DNA from: Scylla paramamosain | Taxonomy: Eukaryota; Arthropoda; Malacostraca; Decapoda; Portunidae | Reading direction: 5' to 3' | Length of the DNA: 64,000 nt | Assembly (NCBI RefSeq): GCF_035594125.1 | Contig: NC_087168.1 | Coordinates: forward strand, 15,135,650 to 15,199,649 | In this document: positions 1 to 8,664 of the stretch, piece after piece | Numbering within the stretch: the stretch's first letter is position 1 | Layout of the letters: every line of letters begins with the position of its first letter | The notes under the pieces: generated by a model | The model's input: only the letters and a program-made list of their open reading frames with translations | The model's database searches: none | What the model was told of the DNA's origin: nothing | Translations under genes and position numbers: made by a program

Positions 1-93
1 AGATTCCAGGCGGCCGTTCGTAAGTCGTTATGTTCGAGTATGTACTACATCAGGCATCTTTCCTCCCCCACCCTCCTTGTTTTTTTTCCTCAG

Positions 94-252
94 GTACCAG
101 TGTACGTGTCGCTGTTCAAAGAGATGCAGTACTACAACATGCGCCACTCCATGGAGCGTGTGCTGAAGGGCAAATATGCCTTCATCTCCTGGAAAACCTA
201 TTTCAGGAACCTCATCGCGCGGGACTACACGGACAGGAACGGTGATACGCAG
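94..252 (+). CDS. Ionotropic receptor (iGluR/IR-like), penultimate coding exon, partial gene
   Basis: This exon encodes 53 residues starting VPVYVSLFKEMQYYNM and ending DYTDRNGDTQ. It is preceded by a pyrimidine-rich acceptor (TTTTCCTCAG ending at 93) and followed by a near-consensus donor (CAG|GTACAG at 252/253), with phase 0 at both ends. It joins in frame to the exon at 841, giving ...NGDTQ|VHIARED.... The content fits the second half (S2) of the ligand-binding domain of ionotropic glutamate receptors and arthropod variant IRs. Such proteins are ligand-gated cation channel subunits of the plasma membrane, used in arthropods mainly for chemosensation and thermo- or hygrosensation. Upstream exons (N-terminal domain, S1, pore) must lie before the window. 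Family assignment rests on the joined exons; the subfamily cannot be given. Confidence 0.8.
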
Positions 253-840
253 GTACAGTACCTGTCGGTGGAACCTCGGATTGTCCACTCGCCCTCATTC
301 TTGTTCTGTCCAGTTTGCTAATGCAAGAGTTAACCAGTATTTTAATTTCCATCATTATTCTATCCGCTTGGTATTGCAAGAGTTAATGAGTAAGTAATTA
401 TTGGAATCTCGCTGTGCAATATTTTCCACTTGCTTTATTTTTTTTTCTGTCCACTACTAATGCAAGAGTTAACTGGTATTTTCACTCTTTCATCCCTTTC
501 ACTGGTAAACTCTGTAACTCTCGACTTGCTTACATTTTTTTTCTCCTTCCTACGACTTGAAGTGTTTCAAAGAACAGCGGCAAGGCACCTCCGGAACTAG
601 ACATTTATTTATTTTTATACTCTGACGTCTTAGGAGTGGCAAACTGCAGGGGCTTTTTCTCCTCCTCCTCCTCCTCTTCCTCCTTCTTCTCCTCCTACTA
701 TTACGCCCCCTCTTTTTTTTTCGTGCCCTTGGCCAGTGATGGGGTCAGTCATCTATATGGGCTCTGAAAATAGTCCTGTTGAAAGGGAAAAGCGTTTCAG
801 AATACAGGCGTTACTAGCACACTTACCTCTCTATACACAG
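253..840 (+). other. Intron of the ionotropic-receptor gene
   Basis: The 588-bp interval starts GTACAG and ends in a CTATACACAG acceptor. It is T-rich, with a (CCT)n-like run at 660-695. Short echoes of TAATGCAAGAGTTAA-type sequence recur near 320, 375 and 458, suggesting small internal duplications. No other coding signal is seen. Confidence 0.7.
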
Positions 841-1206
841 GTGCACATTGCTCGTGAGGACTTCTTCCCCGGTGGCTTCGGGTGGGCCTTTCCCAAGAAC
901 TCCCCTTACCTTATCAAGTTCGACAAGATATTCCAGCGGCTGATCGAGTCTGGCGTGGTGGAGAAGTGGATGGACGACCTGATCCAGCTGTCGGCATCCG
1001 CGAGCAAAGAGAAGCAGGTGGCGGGGACAGCGGCAGCGGAGGTGGAGGGTCCGCGCGCCTTCACCGTCTATCACTTGCAAGGCATCTTTCTGTTCACGGG
1101 CGGCGGCATGTTCCTGGCGCTGCTTGCTCTGGTGGGGGAGGTTCTCATGGTTCGCTTCTCTGCGCGCACCCACCACTCCACAGCGCTTTCACTGACTAAT
1201 CACTGA
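841..1206 (+). CDS. Ionotropic receptor, terminal coding exon (end of S2, last membrane helix, C-terminus)
   Basis: The exon follows an AG acceptor at 839-840 and stays open for 121 codons to TGA at 1204-1206. Residues about 1-45 include GWAFPKNSPYLIKFDKIF and RLIESGVVEKW, the conserved end of the S2 lobe in iGluR/IR proteins. A low-conservation A/E/K-rich linker follows at about 52-74. AFTVYHLQGIF then leads into a hydrophobic stretch (FLFTGGGMFLALLALVGEVLMV) that is the final transmembrane helix. The tail is about 16 residues and ends in SLTNH. Codon use is GC-rich compared with the AT-rich surroundings, which supports real coding. The 3' end of the exon overlaps a tandem duplication, so the extreme C-terminus may be recent. 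A divergent IR is more likely than a classical AMPA or kainate subunit. Confidence 0.85.
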   Translation: MHIAREDFFPGGFGWAFPKNSPYLIKFDKIFQRLIESGVVEKWMDDLIQLSASASKEKQVAGTAAAEVEGPRAFTVYHLQGIFLFTGGGMFLALLALVGEVLMVRFSARTHHSTALSLTNH

Positions 1207-1412
1207 ATAGGAACGAGAAAACTGCGGCATCTTTCTCTTCATAATGGCTTCCTTCTGGCTCTGTTCGCTCTGCCAGACGTGTTAATGGCCACTATTCTGC
1301 ATCGCTTTTCTTGACTAATTACTGAACAGGAACGAGAAAACTGGTGCATCTTTGTCTTCATTACGGCTTCCTTCAGGCGCCATTCGCCCCACTAAACGTG
1401 TTAATTGCTTAT
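1080..1412 (+). repeat. Three degenerate tandem copies of a roughly 115-125 bp segment spanning the last IR helix and stop codon
   Basis: Copy 0 is coding (about 1080-1207, from GGCATCTTTCTGTTCA through ACTGACTAATCACTGA). Copy 1 (about 1224-1327) repeats GGCATCTTTCTCTTCA, a CTCTGTTCGCTCTG block, GTTAATGG and TTGACTAATTACTGA. Copy 2 (about 1346-1412) repeats GCATCTTTGTCTTCA, GGCTTCCTTC and CGTGTTAATTG. GGAACGAGAAAACT links the copies (1211 and 1330). The copies after the stop have lost the reading frame. Confidence 0.75.
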
Positions 1413-2339
1413 GTCTCCTCTCGCTGCCACAATAATTCTGAATGTAATGAAATCGATAACGTGGTATTGAAGAGGGTTAATGGTCTTTGTTTCCCTCTTC
1501 AGCCATTACTTTGCATCTCTTTTGTTTATTAGTTACGGGGAATGAGTGAGAGATTGCCAGCCAGTGTGTTTGTCTGCCTCCCTTGATGATGGATAAGCTT
1601 GTGGTGCCGCGAGGTGCCTGAGTGGCCTGGACAGAGTAACAATGCAAGTCTACGCAAGATCGAAATATTTAGTACAGTGAGCAAGTGCGCATTTGTCACT
1701 TATTTTGTCCTGTGTTTTTATGGATATGCTTTTTCTATTTTTTTTTCTATTTCTTATTTGTTTATTCATTTATATCTCTCTTTTTTTTTTTTAACTCTCA
1801 TGACCAGTGGACATATTTTCTGTTATGTTTGTTGTTGTTCTTGTGCTTTTATTCCTTATTTGATAGTTCATGCTGCTCTCCCTTGTTCTTGTTCTTTTTT
1901 TTATTTTCTTTTTATCTTTTAATTTCCAGTTAAGGACCCCAGTCAAGGGCATAAAATTAATTAAGAAAAGAAAGAAAAAAGAAAAAAACGCTTACAAAAC
2001 CTCTAACAAACCAACTTACCAACTTACTAACTAACTAAATAAATAAACTCACTTTTACCTATCACTTGCATTTCGACTCACTTCACCTGCCATGGGGTCG
2101 CGCTGCCGAGGTGAACGCACTCCACTACACCATAACGACGCTCTATGTTTGGCAGTAAAGCGCTAACCCCACGCCCGTAAAAACTATGAAATTAATAAAG
2201 GTAAATCCAGCGCCGCCACCTTCATCTCTCTAAACGACGAAAGCAATTTCCATGTCACTGCAGTTTAGTACGGGAAAGGTTCACTGACACTGTGTCCCCC
2301 TGTTGCCGCGGGCACAACTGTTCAGGAATACAAATATAA
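1413..2339. other. AT-rich 3' flank of the receptor gene, no further gene seen
   Basis: The stretch contains T-runs (1735-1790), an A-rich block (1960-2050) and AATAAA-like hexamers near 2040, but no clear cleavage site can be chosen. A GC-richer segment at 2090-2320 has no open frame of note. Confidence 0.5.
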
Positions 2340-2812
2340 ACTTCTTTCGGACACCTTGAGCTTCTTTCGTTTTCTTTGTTCTGTTATACTCATTACTCTC
2401 GTGTCTTTCTTCATTGCATTTATAAACTTTCTCTCCTCCTTTTGTCCTGTCTGTCTAGTTCCGTCCTTTCCTCTTATTTCTGTCTGGTAGGTCCGTCTCC
2501 TGCATCCACGTACTCCTCATTTCTTTCTCTTCCTTGTCTTCTGTTACACCCATCGCTCAAACGTTTTCTTTCACCTCATCCACAGACTTTCTCTCTTCTT
2601 TTCGTCCTGCCTGGTGGATCTGTCTTCAGCATCTTCCTCCTCATGGGCGCCTCACTTATCCCTCTCTCTTCTTCGTCTTCTGTTTCACTCATCACACACG
2701 TCTTCCTTCCATGCATCCATGAACTCATCATCTTTTCTTCTTGTCTGGTTGGTCTATCTCCACTATCCACGTCCTCCTCCTCTCTCCTCTGCACATGACC
2801 AAACAATCTCAG
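2340..2812 (-). pseudogene. Decayed C-terminal tail of a non-LTR retrotransposon, tandemly repeated
   Basis: Reading the minus strand from about 2806 gives MFGHVQRREEEDVDSGDRP, then RRKMLKTDPPGRTKRREKV, and further on a stretch resembling RRRFINAMKKD. The order FGHVQRRE, then R-x-x-PG-x-x-x-R, then RRRF-x-x-x-x-K-D is the usual C-terminal tail seen after reverse transcriptase in many animal LINEs. Here the motifs occur in two to three decayed copies of about 150-170 bp (near 2480, 2620 and 2750), with stops and frameshifts between them. No reverse transcriptase domain is attached. The match is by motif recognition only. Confidence 0.5.
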
Positions 2813-3060
2813 TCCCGCCTTCCTACGTCCCCAAACTGAACTCCGTGCGCTGTCCTGGAGGAGGAACTAATAAAGTGAATTAAAAACCTCGGCTTTAAAG
2901 TGGGGTAGGGGGGGGTCACAGTCCGGTGTTATCATTGCCTTCATCTTTCTGGCTCCATTCCGCGCCTGGAGAATGGGAGGGGTGGAAAAAGTGAAATAAA
3001 ATGAGATTGTCTGTGAAGGCATTGACGTCGAATATCTGACAGGTGTTGTAAAGTTAAATT
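2813..3060. other. Intergenic sequence, no gene seen
   Basis: Mixed-composition sequence with a G-run at 2906-2916. No exon-like or RNA-like structure is apparent. Confidence 0.4.
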
Positions 3061-3152
3061 AAGTAAATAAATAAATAAATAGTAATGATATTAAAATAAA
3101 AAAATAAAATTAAATAAAAATTGGTACATAAATAATGATAATGATAATAATG

Positions 3153-3195
<43 letters not shown>

Positions 3196-3212
3196 TAATA
3201 ATAATAATAATT
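3061..3212. repeat. A/T-rich microsatellite, (AAAT)n then (AAT)n
   Basis: Short AAAT/AATAA repeats at 3061-3125 pass into imperfect (ATA)n with a few G interruptions up to 3212. Confidence 0.9.
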
Positions 3213-3338
3213 TCTAGCAGCCAGCACTTTTCTTAATTTTGGATATTCTTTTTTTGTTTTTGGACAACGATCTTTTGGGGATGACATCTTCACTGAATCT
3301 TTTCTTTTTTTTCCTTTCCTTGACCAGAACTCCTCTTA

Positions 3339-3339
<1 letters not shown>

Positions 3340-3370
<31 letters not shown>

Positions 3371-3393
3371 GACACACACACACACACACACAC
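3340..3393. repeat. (CA)n microsatellite
   Basis: CACACA runs with a single GA interruption near 3370. Confidence 0.95.
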
Positions 3394-3878
3394 AAAGGGC
3401 GTTTCATAACACAAGGTCAGGCGTGTTAAACCATTACTAGAATCACACAGACACCCTTGAAAACCTCAACAGCGTCCACTACAGCTTGGTGGAAGCCGTG
3501 AGGTAAAAAAATAAAAAATAAATAAATAAAAACACCAAACCTCTACGAACCCGGATCCCACAGGTAAGACTGGCGTAATAATTCTGTTCATCATGATCAA
3601 CACCCCCAGGCCAGACACAGACTCCCACGCGATCTTTAACCCAAGGCTGACGAACTGTCCGTCATAACACTCCTGTCAATGGCCATCACGCTTCACCACG
3701 TCTGGTCGCTGAGCTAAACGTGTACCAGTCTACAGCTGTTGGGTTGGATAAGTGGGGGAAGGGTTGTGTGTTTAGCGAGACGGCCAGACGGGAATGATAT
3801 AGCACGTCAGATAACCATGATCGGAAGTCAGATAACATGCCACACGTTTCTCAATCTATTTAGTTTTTTTTCTTTTTC
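3394..3878. other. Intergenic sequence, no gene seen
   Basis: Mixed-composition sequence without a convincing coding frame. It contains an A-rich run at 3505-3533. Confidence 0.4.
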
Positions 3879-4185
3879 TTTTCACATGTTCTCATTCTGG
3901 TTAGCGTTTTCATTCTACACGTTCTCATTCTTTGTAGTGTTTTCATTCATTCCGCACGTTCTCCTGTTTAAGGGTCTCATTTCACACGTTCTCGTTCTGT
4001 TTAGCGTTCTCATCCCGCACGTTCTCATTCTGTTCAGTGTTTTCTTCTCTCTAAACGTCCTCATTATGCTTAGCGCTCTAATTCCACACGTTCTTATTCT
4101 GTTCAGTGTTTTCTTCTCTCTACACGTCCTCATTATGCTTAGCGCTCTAATTCCACACGTTCTCATTTTGTTCAGCGTTTTCCTT
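3879..4185. repeat. Minisatellite with a 34-35 bp monomer and 69-bp dimer
   Basis: The motif CACGTTCTCATTCTG...TTAGCG...CATTC recurs about every 34-35 bp from 3885. From 4017 onward two monomer types alternate to give a 69-bp dimer: GTTCTCATTC at 4021, GTTCTTATTC at 4090 and GTTCTCATTT at 4159. 69 is divisible by 3, so an open frame with a 23-residue period runs through it. That frame is treated as a by-product of the repeat. Confidence 0.85.
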
Positions 4186-4920
4186 AATTCATCTGATCTG
4201 ACAGTCTCCTAGAAAACCTGACACCTGATAGATTCTTACCTGATCAGAAGACTTAAGAATGAGGGAAAATCATAAAACACAGTAGAAGTATAAATAAATG
4301 CAACATATTCATTTATTTTATTTATTTATTTATTTATTTATTTTTTTTTTACCAGGATTGTACGACATTCAGCCACTTACGTACGATATTCTTGTTACCC
4401 TGGCCTGAATTGCCCCTCATTTGGAATTCTTTTTGTTTGTTTCTTCTTGGGAGTGACAATTAGCGTTTTTTTTTTTCTGAGTTTGATTTTGCTCTTTGGT
4501 CTATCTCTTTCGTGAATAAAAAAAGAAAAGAAAAAGAAATAATAATAATAACACAAAAAAAGAACATGTACGTGATGATGCCATGCTTATAATACGTGAA
4601 GAGTGGCTTTACCACATTCACACATCATGCTACACTTAAAAAAAAAAAAAAATAGAGTTAAGAAAAGACTCCTAGATTCCAAATATATGAAGATTACCTC
4701 AGAAAAAGAGAAAGAAACAAGTAGGACATTAATTCTTGAACTGAGCTGCCTTACCTTAGCTACCAGAAAATACATCAAGCAACCGGATTAGGAGGAGGAT
4801 GGTCACTATTAGTATACACCACCCCTATTGCCAGTCTTGGAACAGGAATTCAAATACAGATTCCAGCGATTAGAATGAATGAGAACCAGACAAGCAGCAC
4901 GCGTTTCCCACACATCATGG

Positions 4921-4922
<2 letters not shown>
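4186..4922. other. AT-rich intergenic sequence with (TTTA)n
   Basis: Contains a (TTTA)n/T-run at 4312-4352, A-runs at 4518-4562 and 4638-4655, and no supported gene. Confidence 0.5.

Positions 4923-5008
<86 letters not shown>
4923..5008. repeat. (GA)n microsatellite
   Basis: Uninterrupted AG repeat of about 86 bp. Confidence 0.98.
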
Positions 5009-5012
<4 letters not shown>

Positions 5013-5091
5013 AACCCTCTCCTACTCTTGAATGGGGCAGTGACAGCAGCAATTCAATACACTTGGAAGTGACCTCAACGGAAAGGACATT

Positions 5092-5093
<2 letters not shown>

Positions 5094-5181
<88 letters not shown>
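5094..5181. repeat. (CT)n microsatellite
   Basis: Uninterrupted TC repeat of about 88 bp, complementary in sense to the (GA)n at 4923-5008 and able to pair with it. Confidence 0.98.
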
Positions 5182-5184
<3 letters not shown>

Positions 5185-5232
5185 CGTCCATCCTTTCAGC
5201 AGTCAATCAATTAACTAATCAATCAATCAACG

Positions 5233-5234
<2 letters not shown>

Positions 5235-5329
<95 letters not shown>
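5235..5329. repeat. (CT)n microsatellite
   Basis: Uninterrupted TC repeat of about 95 bp, separated from the previous one by a short (AATC)n segment. Confidence 0.98.
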
Positions 5330-5331
<2 letters not shown>

Positions 5332-5340
5332 CTACTTACC

Positions 5341-5402
5341 TATGTATGTTTGCATGTATGTATGTATGTATGTATGCATGTATGTATGTATGTATATATG
5401 TA
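5341..5402. repeat. (TATG)n microsatellite at the LINE 3' end
   Basis: Imperfect TATG/TATGCATG repeat directly next to the 3' end of the minus-strand LINE. It is either the insertion target or an extension of the LINE tail. Confidence 0.9.
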
Positions 5403-5482
5403 CATAAGAACATAAGAAATAAGGGAAGCTGCAAGAAGCGACCAGGACTACACGTGGCAGTCCCTGTATGAAACACACCTAC

Positions 5483-6119
5483 CTATTTCCATCTGTTATC
5501 CCCATCCATAAACTTGTCTAATCTTCTCTTGAAGCTCTCTAGTGTCCTAGCACTAACTACATGATTACTGAGTCCGTTCCACTCATCTACCACTCTATTT
5601 GAGAACCAATTTTTTCCTATCTCCCTCCTAAACCTAAATTTTTCAAGCTTGAACCCGTTATTTCTTGTTCTACCCTGGTTGCTGATCCTAAGAATTTTGC
5701 TTACATCTCCCTTGTTATAACCCTTACACCACTTAAAGACTTCTATCAGGTCCCCTCTTAACCTACGTCTCTCTAGAGAATGTAAATTTAACAGCTTCAA
5801 CCTCACCTCGTAAGGAATACCCCTCATCCCCTGTATCCTTTTAGTCATTCTCCTCTGTACTGATTCCAATAGACCTATATCTTTCCTGTAATGTGGGGAC
5901 CAGAACTGCACAGCGTAGTCTAGATGAGGTCTGACCATCGCCAAGTATAACTTTAATATTACTTCCGGCCTTCTACTTTTAACACACTCCTAAAAATGAA
6001 TCCTAGTACCCTATTTGCCTTGTTTCTGGCTTCTATGCATTGTTTCCCTAGACGGAGTTCAGAGCTAACTATAACTCCTAAATCTTTCTCGTACCCTGTA
6101 CCTACCAGAGTTTGGTTGT
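5483..6119 (-). pseudogene. LINE C-terminal region after the reverse transcriptase
   Basis: After the frameshift, the minus strand encodes EKDLGVIVSSELRLGKQCIE and NKANRVLGFIFRS. A second frameshift near 5985 is followed by an open frame at 5944-5483 with VRPHLDYAVQFWSPHYRKDI, LESVQRRMTKRIQGM, LNLHSLERRRLRGDLIEVFK and ENWF-like NWFSNRVVDEWNGL, ending DKFMDGDNRWK. These are characteristic of the C-terminal region of CR1/Jockey-type polymerases. The stop at the end looks like the original terminator, with about 80 bp of 3' UTR after it. Confidence 0.88.
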
Positions 6120-6836
6120 TTAATGTGTACCTACTGTGTGGGTTTCTCTGCCTACGCTAAGCACTTTGCATTTATTGATATTAAATTGCATTTGCCATCT
6201 ATCCGTCCATTCATTCATTCTATCTAAGTCTGCCTGCAAGGCGATGGCATCCGATTCTGACCTAATTAATATACCTATCTTTGTGTCATCCGCAAATTTA
6301 CTAACATCACTACTAATTCCACTATCCAAGTCATTGATATATATTAGAAATAACAATGGCCCTAATACTGATCCCTGTGGCACCCCACTAGTTACATGAC
6401 TCCACTCGGATTTCGAGCCGTTTACGAGTATTACCACTCTCTGTCGCCTGTTACCAAGCCATGACCCTATCCAGCCTAACACCTTCCCATCTATCCCGTG
6501 TGTCCTAACCTTTCTCAGGAGCCTTTGATGGGGTACCTTGTCAAATGCTTTACTAAAGTCCAGATATAAGATATCGTAACTATCACCATTATCTACTGCC
6601 TCGTACACCTTACTGTAAAAACTTAACAAGTTTGTCAGGCAAGACTTCCCCTTCGTGAAGCCATGCTGTGACTGATTTATCAAGTTATGTTTGTCTAAAT
6701 GTTCCCTAATGTTCCTCGCTATTATTGACTCTAACATTTTACCTACAACTGAAGTTAAGCTGACAGGTCTATAATTAGACGCTAAAGTTTTATCTCCTTT
6801 CTTAAAGATGGGTACTACATTAGCCTGCCTCCACAT
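6120..6836 (-). pseudogene. LINE reverse transcriptase domain
   Basis: The 238-codon frame contains the standard reverse transcriptase blocks in order: ANVVPIFKKGDK (5-16), NYRPVSLTS (21-29), QHGFTKGKSCLTNL (57-70), YLDFSKAFDKVPH (91-103, first catalytic Asp), GVPQGSVLGPLLFLIYINDL (151-170), FADDTKI (181-187, catalytic Asp pair) and a Lys-containing block near FNINKCKVLSVGR. The catalytic residues are intact, so decay is recent or mild here. The frame breaks at about 6125-6135, where a one-base deletion separates it from the C-terminal part (YTLNNQTLVGTGYEKDLGV). Confidence 0.92.
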
Positions 6837-6897
6837 TACTATACGGGATATTTGCTAACTGACCTGTATGAACTTCATCTACGAAATATTTTTACAA

Positions 6898-7146
6898 TTA
6901 ATCTACATTTACTTCACCTAATCCCCTCATCTCATCCCCTACCATCCTCTCCCCTCCCTCATCTACTCGCCTCGACCTCACCTCTCTCATTTCAGCATGA
7001 CCTGACATTCTAACATACTCACACCTGTCTCCCCCCTTCCTCTTTTCTCCTCCCTTCCGGAGCCTCACCTCACCTCTCTCATCCTGCCTTATCTCTCTGA
7101 ACTCCGTCCCTGACCTGACCTCACCCTGCATCCTTTGCCAGTCCAC
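6898..7146 (-). pseudogene. LINE spacer between endonuclease and reverse transcriptase
   Basis: An 82-codon open frame continues from the endonuclease (…LQGVDWQRMQGEVRSGTE). It is rich in R, G and E and does not show the usual basic linker of the family. It ends about 60 bp before the reverse transcriptase and is out of frame with it. An internal deletion joining distant parts of the original linker is likely. Confidence 0.55.
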
Positions 7147-7148
7147 TC

Positions 7149-7765
7149 CTTGGAGGTACCTTTTTAATTCTTCAAAATCTGCTCTCCTAAAGTCAGGTAT
7201 TTTACTAGTGTTTTTGTTTCTAACAGTTTCTTCCTATTCTAAATTGTACCTAATTTCCCTATGGTCACTGTTACCTAGCTGTCCTCCAACCTCTACCTGC
7301 GTGACTGCTTCCTCCCTGTTAGTAAGAATTAAATCTAGAATATTATTCCCCCTTGTGGGTTCTACGACTACCTGTTTAAAAAAAAAATATCCTGAATTAC
7401 CTTAAGAAATTCCTCTGCTTCCTTGTTACCCACAATCAGACTTCAGTCGATATTCCTAAAATTAAAATCTCCTACCACACATACCTGACTGTACCTGCCT
7501 GCTCTATTTAATTCCTGCCACAGTGAGGTATTAATTTCCTTTATACTGGTCGATGGTCTGTACATTACCCCCAGTACTACTGACTGCGATCCTTCCTTAA
7601 TATCTACCCATATCGACTCTGCTTTGTTATCTGTTTTAATTCTACTGTTGATACAACACTGTAAGGTGTCCCTAACGAATAACGCGACGCCTCTTCCTCT
7701 CCTATTTTCGCTGTCTTTATAGAACAGTGTATAACCATCTATCTTAACCTCTGGAATAAATCCTT
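7149..7765 (-). pseudogene. LINE apurinic/apyrimidinic endonuclease domain, truncated and broken
   Basis: Minus-strand translation begins GFIPEVKIDGYTLFYKDSEN and continues through GRGVALFVRD, ESIWVDIKEG, LGVMYRPS, VVGDFNFRNID, ILDLILTN and GNSDHREIRYNLE. The YRPS, GDFN and SDH blocks are conserved endonuclease motifs; the enzyme nicks target DNA to prime reverse transcription. The N-terminal catalytic part is missing because of the 5' truncation. A TGA replaces the usual Trp codon after FRNID (7443-7445), a run of ten T on the minus strand near 7378-7387 carries a one-base frameshift, and a TAG follows NLE (7234-7236). Confidence 0.8.
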
Positions 7766-7772
7766 TTCCTGT

Positions 7773-8325
7773 ATGGATTCTTTTGAGTGTATTTGTGTGT
7801 GGGGGTGTTCTGGGTGTGTGCAGGGTCTTTTGAGTGTATTTGTGTGGGGGTGTTCTGGGTGTGTGCAGGGTCTTTTGAGTGTATTTGAATGTGTGTGGGA
7901 TGTTTTGGATGTATTTGAGTGTGTGGGGGGGTGTTTTGGGTGTGTATGGGGTTTTTTGACTGTATTTAAGTGTGTGTGGGGTGTTTTGGGTGTGTATTGA
8001 GTCTCTTGAGTGTATTTGAGTGTGTGGGGGTGTTTTGGGTTTATATGGGGTCTTTTGAGAGTGTGGGGGGTGTTCTAGGTGTGCGGGGTATTTTGAGTGT
8101 ATTTGAGTGTGTGTGGAGGTGTTTTGGGTGTATATGGAGTCTTTTGAGTGTATTTGAATGCGTGTGGGGGTGTTTTGGGTGTGTGCGGGGTCTTTTGAGT
8201 GAATTTGAGAGTGTGTGGAGGTGTTTTGGGTGTGTGCTGGGTCTTTTGAGTGTATTTGAGTGTGTTGGGGTGTTTTGGGTGTATTTCAGTGTGAGCGGGG
8301 TGTACTCTGTATTATTGGTTGTTTT

Positions 8326-8328
<3 letters not shown>
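7773..8328 (+). repeat. Minisatellite A (about 50-bp period), U1 copy
   Basis: The monomer reads approximately GAGTGTATTTGAGTGTGTGG, GGTGTTTTGGGTGTG, TATGGGGTCTTTT and repeats about 11 times with indels. The plus strand is almost free of C. Other copies: 16381-16787, 22804-23218, 30824-31236, 39075-39489 and 47494-47680. The near 51-bp period leaves frames open, giving Cys/Val/Gly-rich reading frames that are not believed to be genes. Confidence 0.9.
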
Positions 8329-8398
<70 letters not shown>

Positions 8399-8406
8399 TC
8401 TCTCTC
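8329..8406. repeat. (CT)n microsatellite of the unit
   Basis: It follows minisatellite A in U1-U5 (16788-16836, 23219-23278, 31237-31312, 39490-39524) and is deleted in U6. Its length varies from about 35 to 78 bp between otherwise near-identical units. Confidence 0.95.
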
Positions 8407-8618
8407 AGTAGTTACATGGATTTTCAAGTCTGTTTTTACGGTTCCACTGACAGATTAACATTTCTACAATACTAACACGAGAAATATGCTTTTAAAATCC
8501 TCTAGTCGAAGTGACACAGGTTTTTAATGGTGTTTTTATGGTTCTAGTTAAGTCTAGTTAATAAGATAAACGCTTTTGAAAACCCTGCTAATCATCTTTC
8601 TGGCATTAGGAAACAGTC

Positions 8619-8660
<42 letters not shown>

Positions 8661-8664
<4 letters not shown>

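Larger units (their letters stand above)
5402..7770 (-). mobile_element. CR1-like non-LTR retrotransposon (LINE), 5'-truncated and inactive
   Basis: The minus strand carries, in order, part of an apurinic endonuclease (7765-7149), a spacer (7146-6898), a reverse transcriptase (6836-6120) and a C-terminal region (about 6119-5483), then about 80 bp of 3' UTR. The 3' end reads TTCTTATGTTCTTATGT, two copies of an octamer; short octamer repeats at the 3' end are typical of the CR1 group. The 5' end stops abruptly inside the endonuclease, exactly where the macrosatellite begins. Frameshifts near 7378-7388, 6125-6135 and 5985, and in-frame stops at 7443-7445 and 7234-7236, show it is dead. CR1 versus a related Jockey or L2 clade is by motif, not phylogeny. 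Confidence 0.85.

Noticed and set aside
2534..2883. Plus-strand Ser/Leu-rich frames at 2.4-2.9 kb
   Set aside because: The minus strand carries recognisable retroelement-tail motifs, so the plus-strand frames are antisense by-products.
6136..6399. Plus-strand 87-codon frame
   Set aside because: Antisense of the LINE reverse transcriptase catalytic region.
7773..8458. Cys/Val/Phe/Gly-rich repeat proteins (FGCVWGLLSVFECV type) resembling small cysteine-rich secreted proteins
   Set aside because: The near 51-bp period of minisatellite A keeps frames open. There is no start context or signal peptide, and the frame ends in (CT)n.
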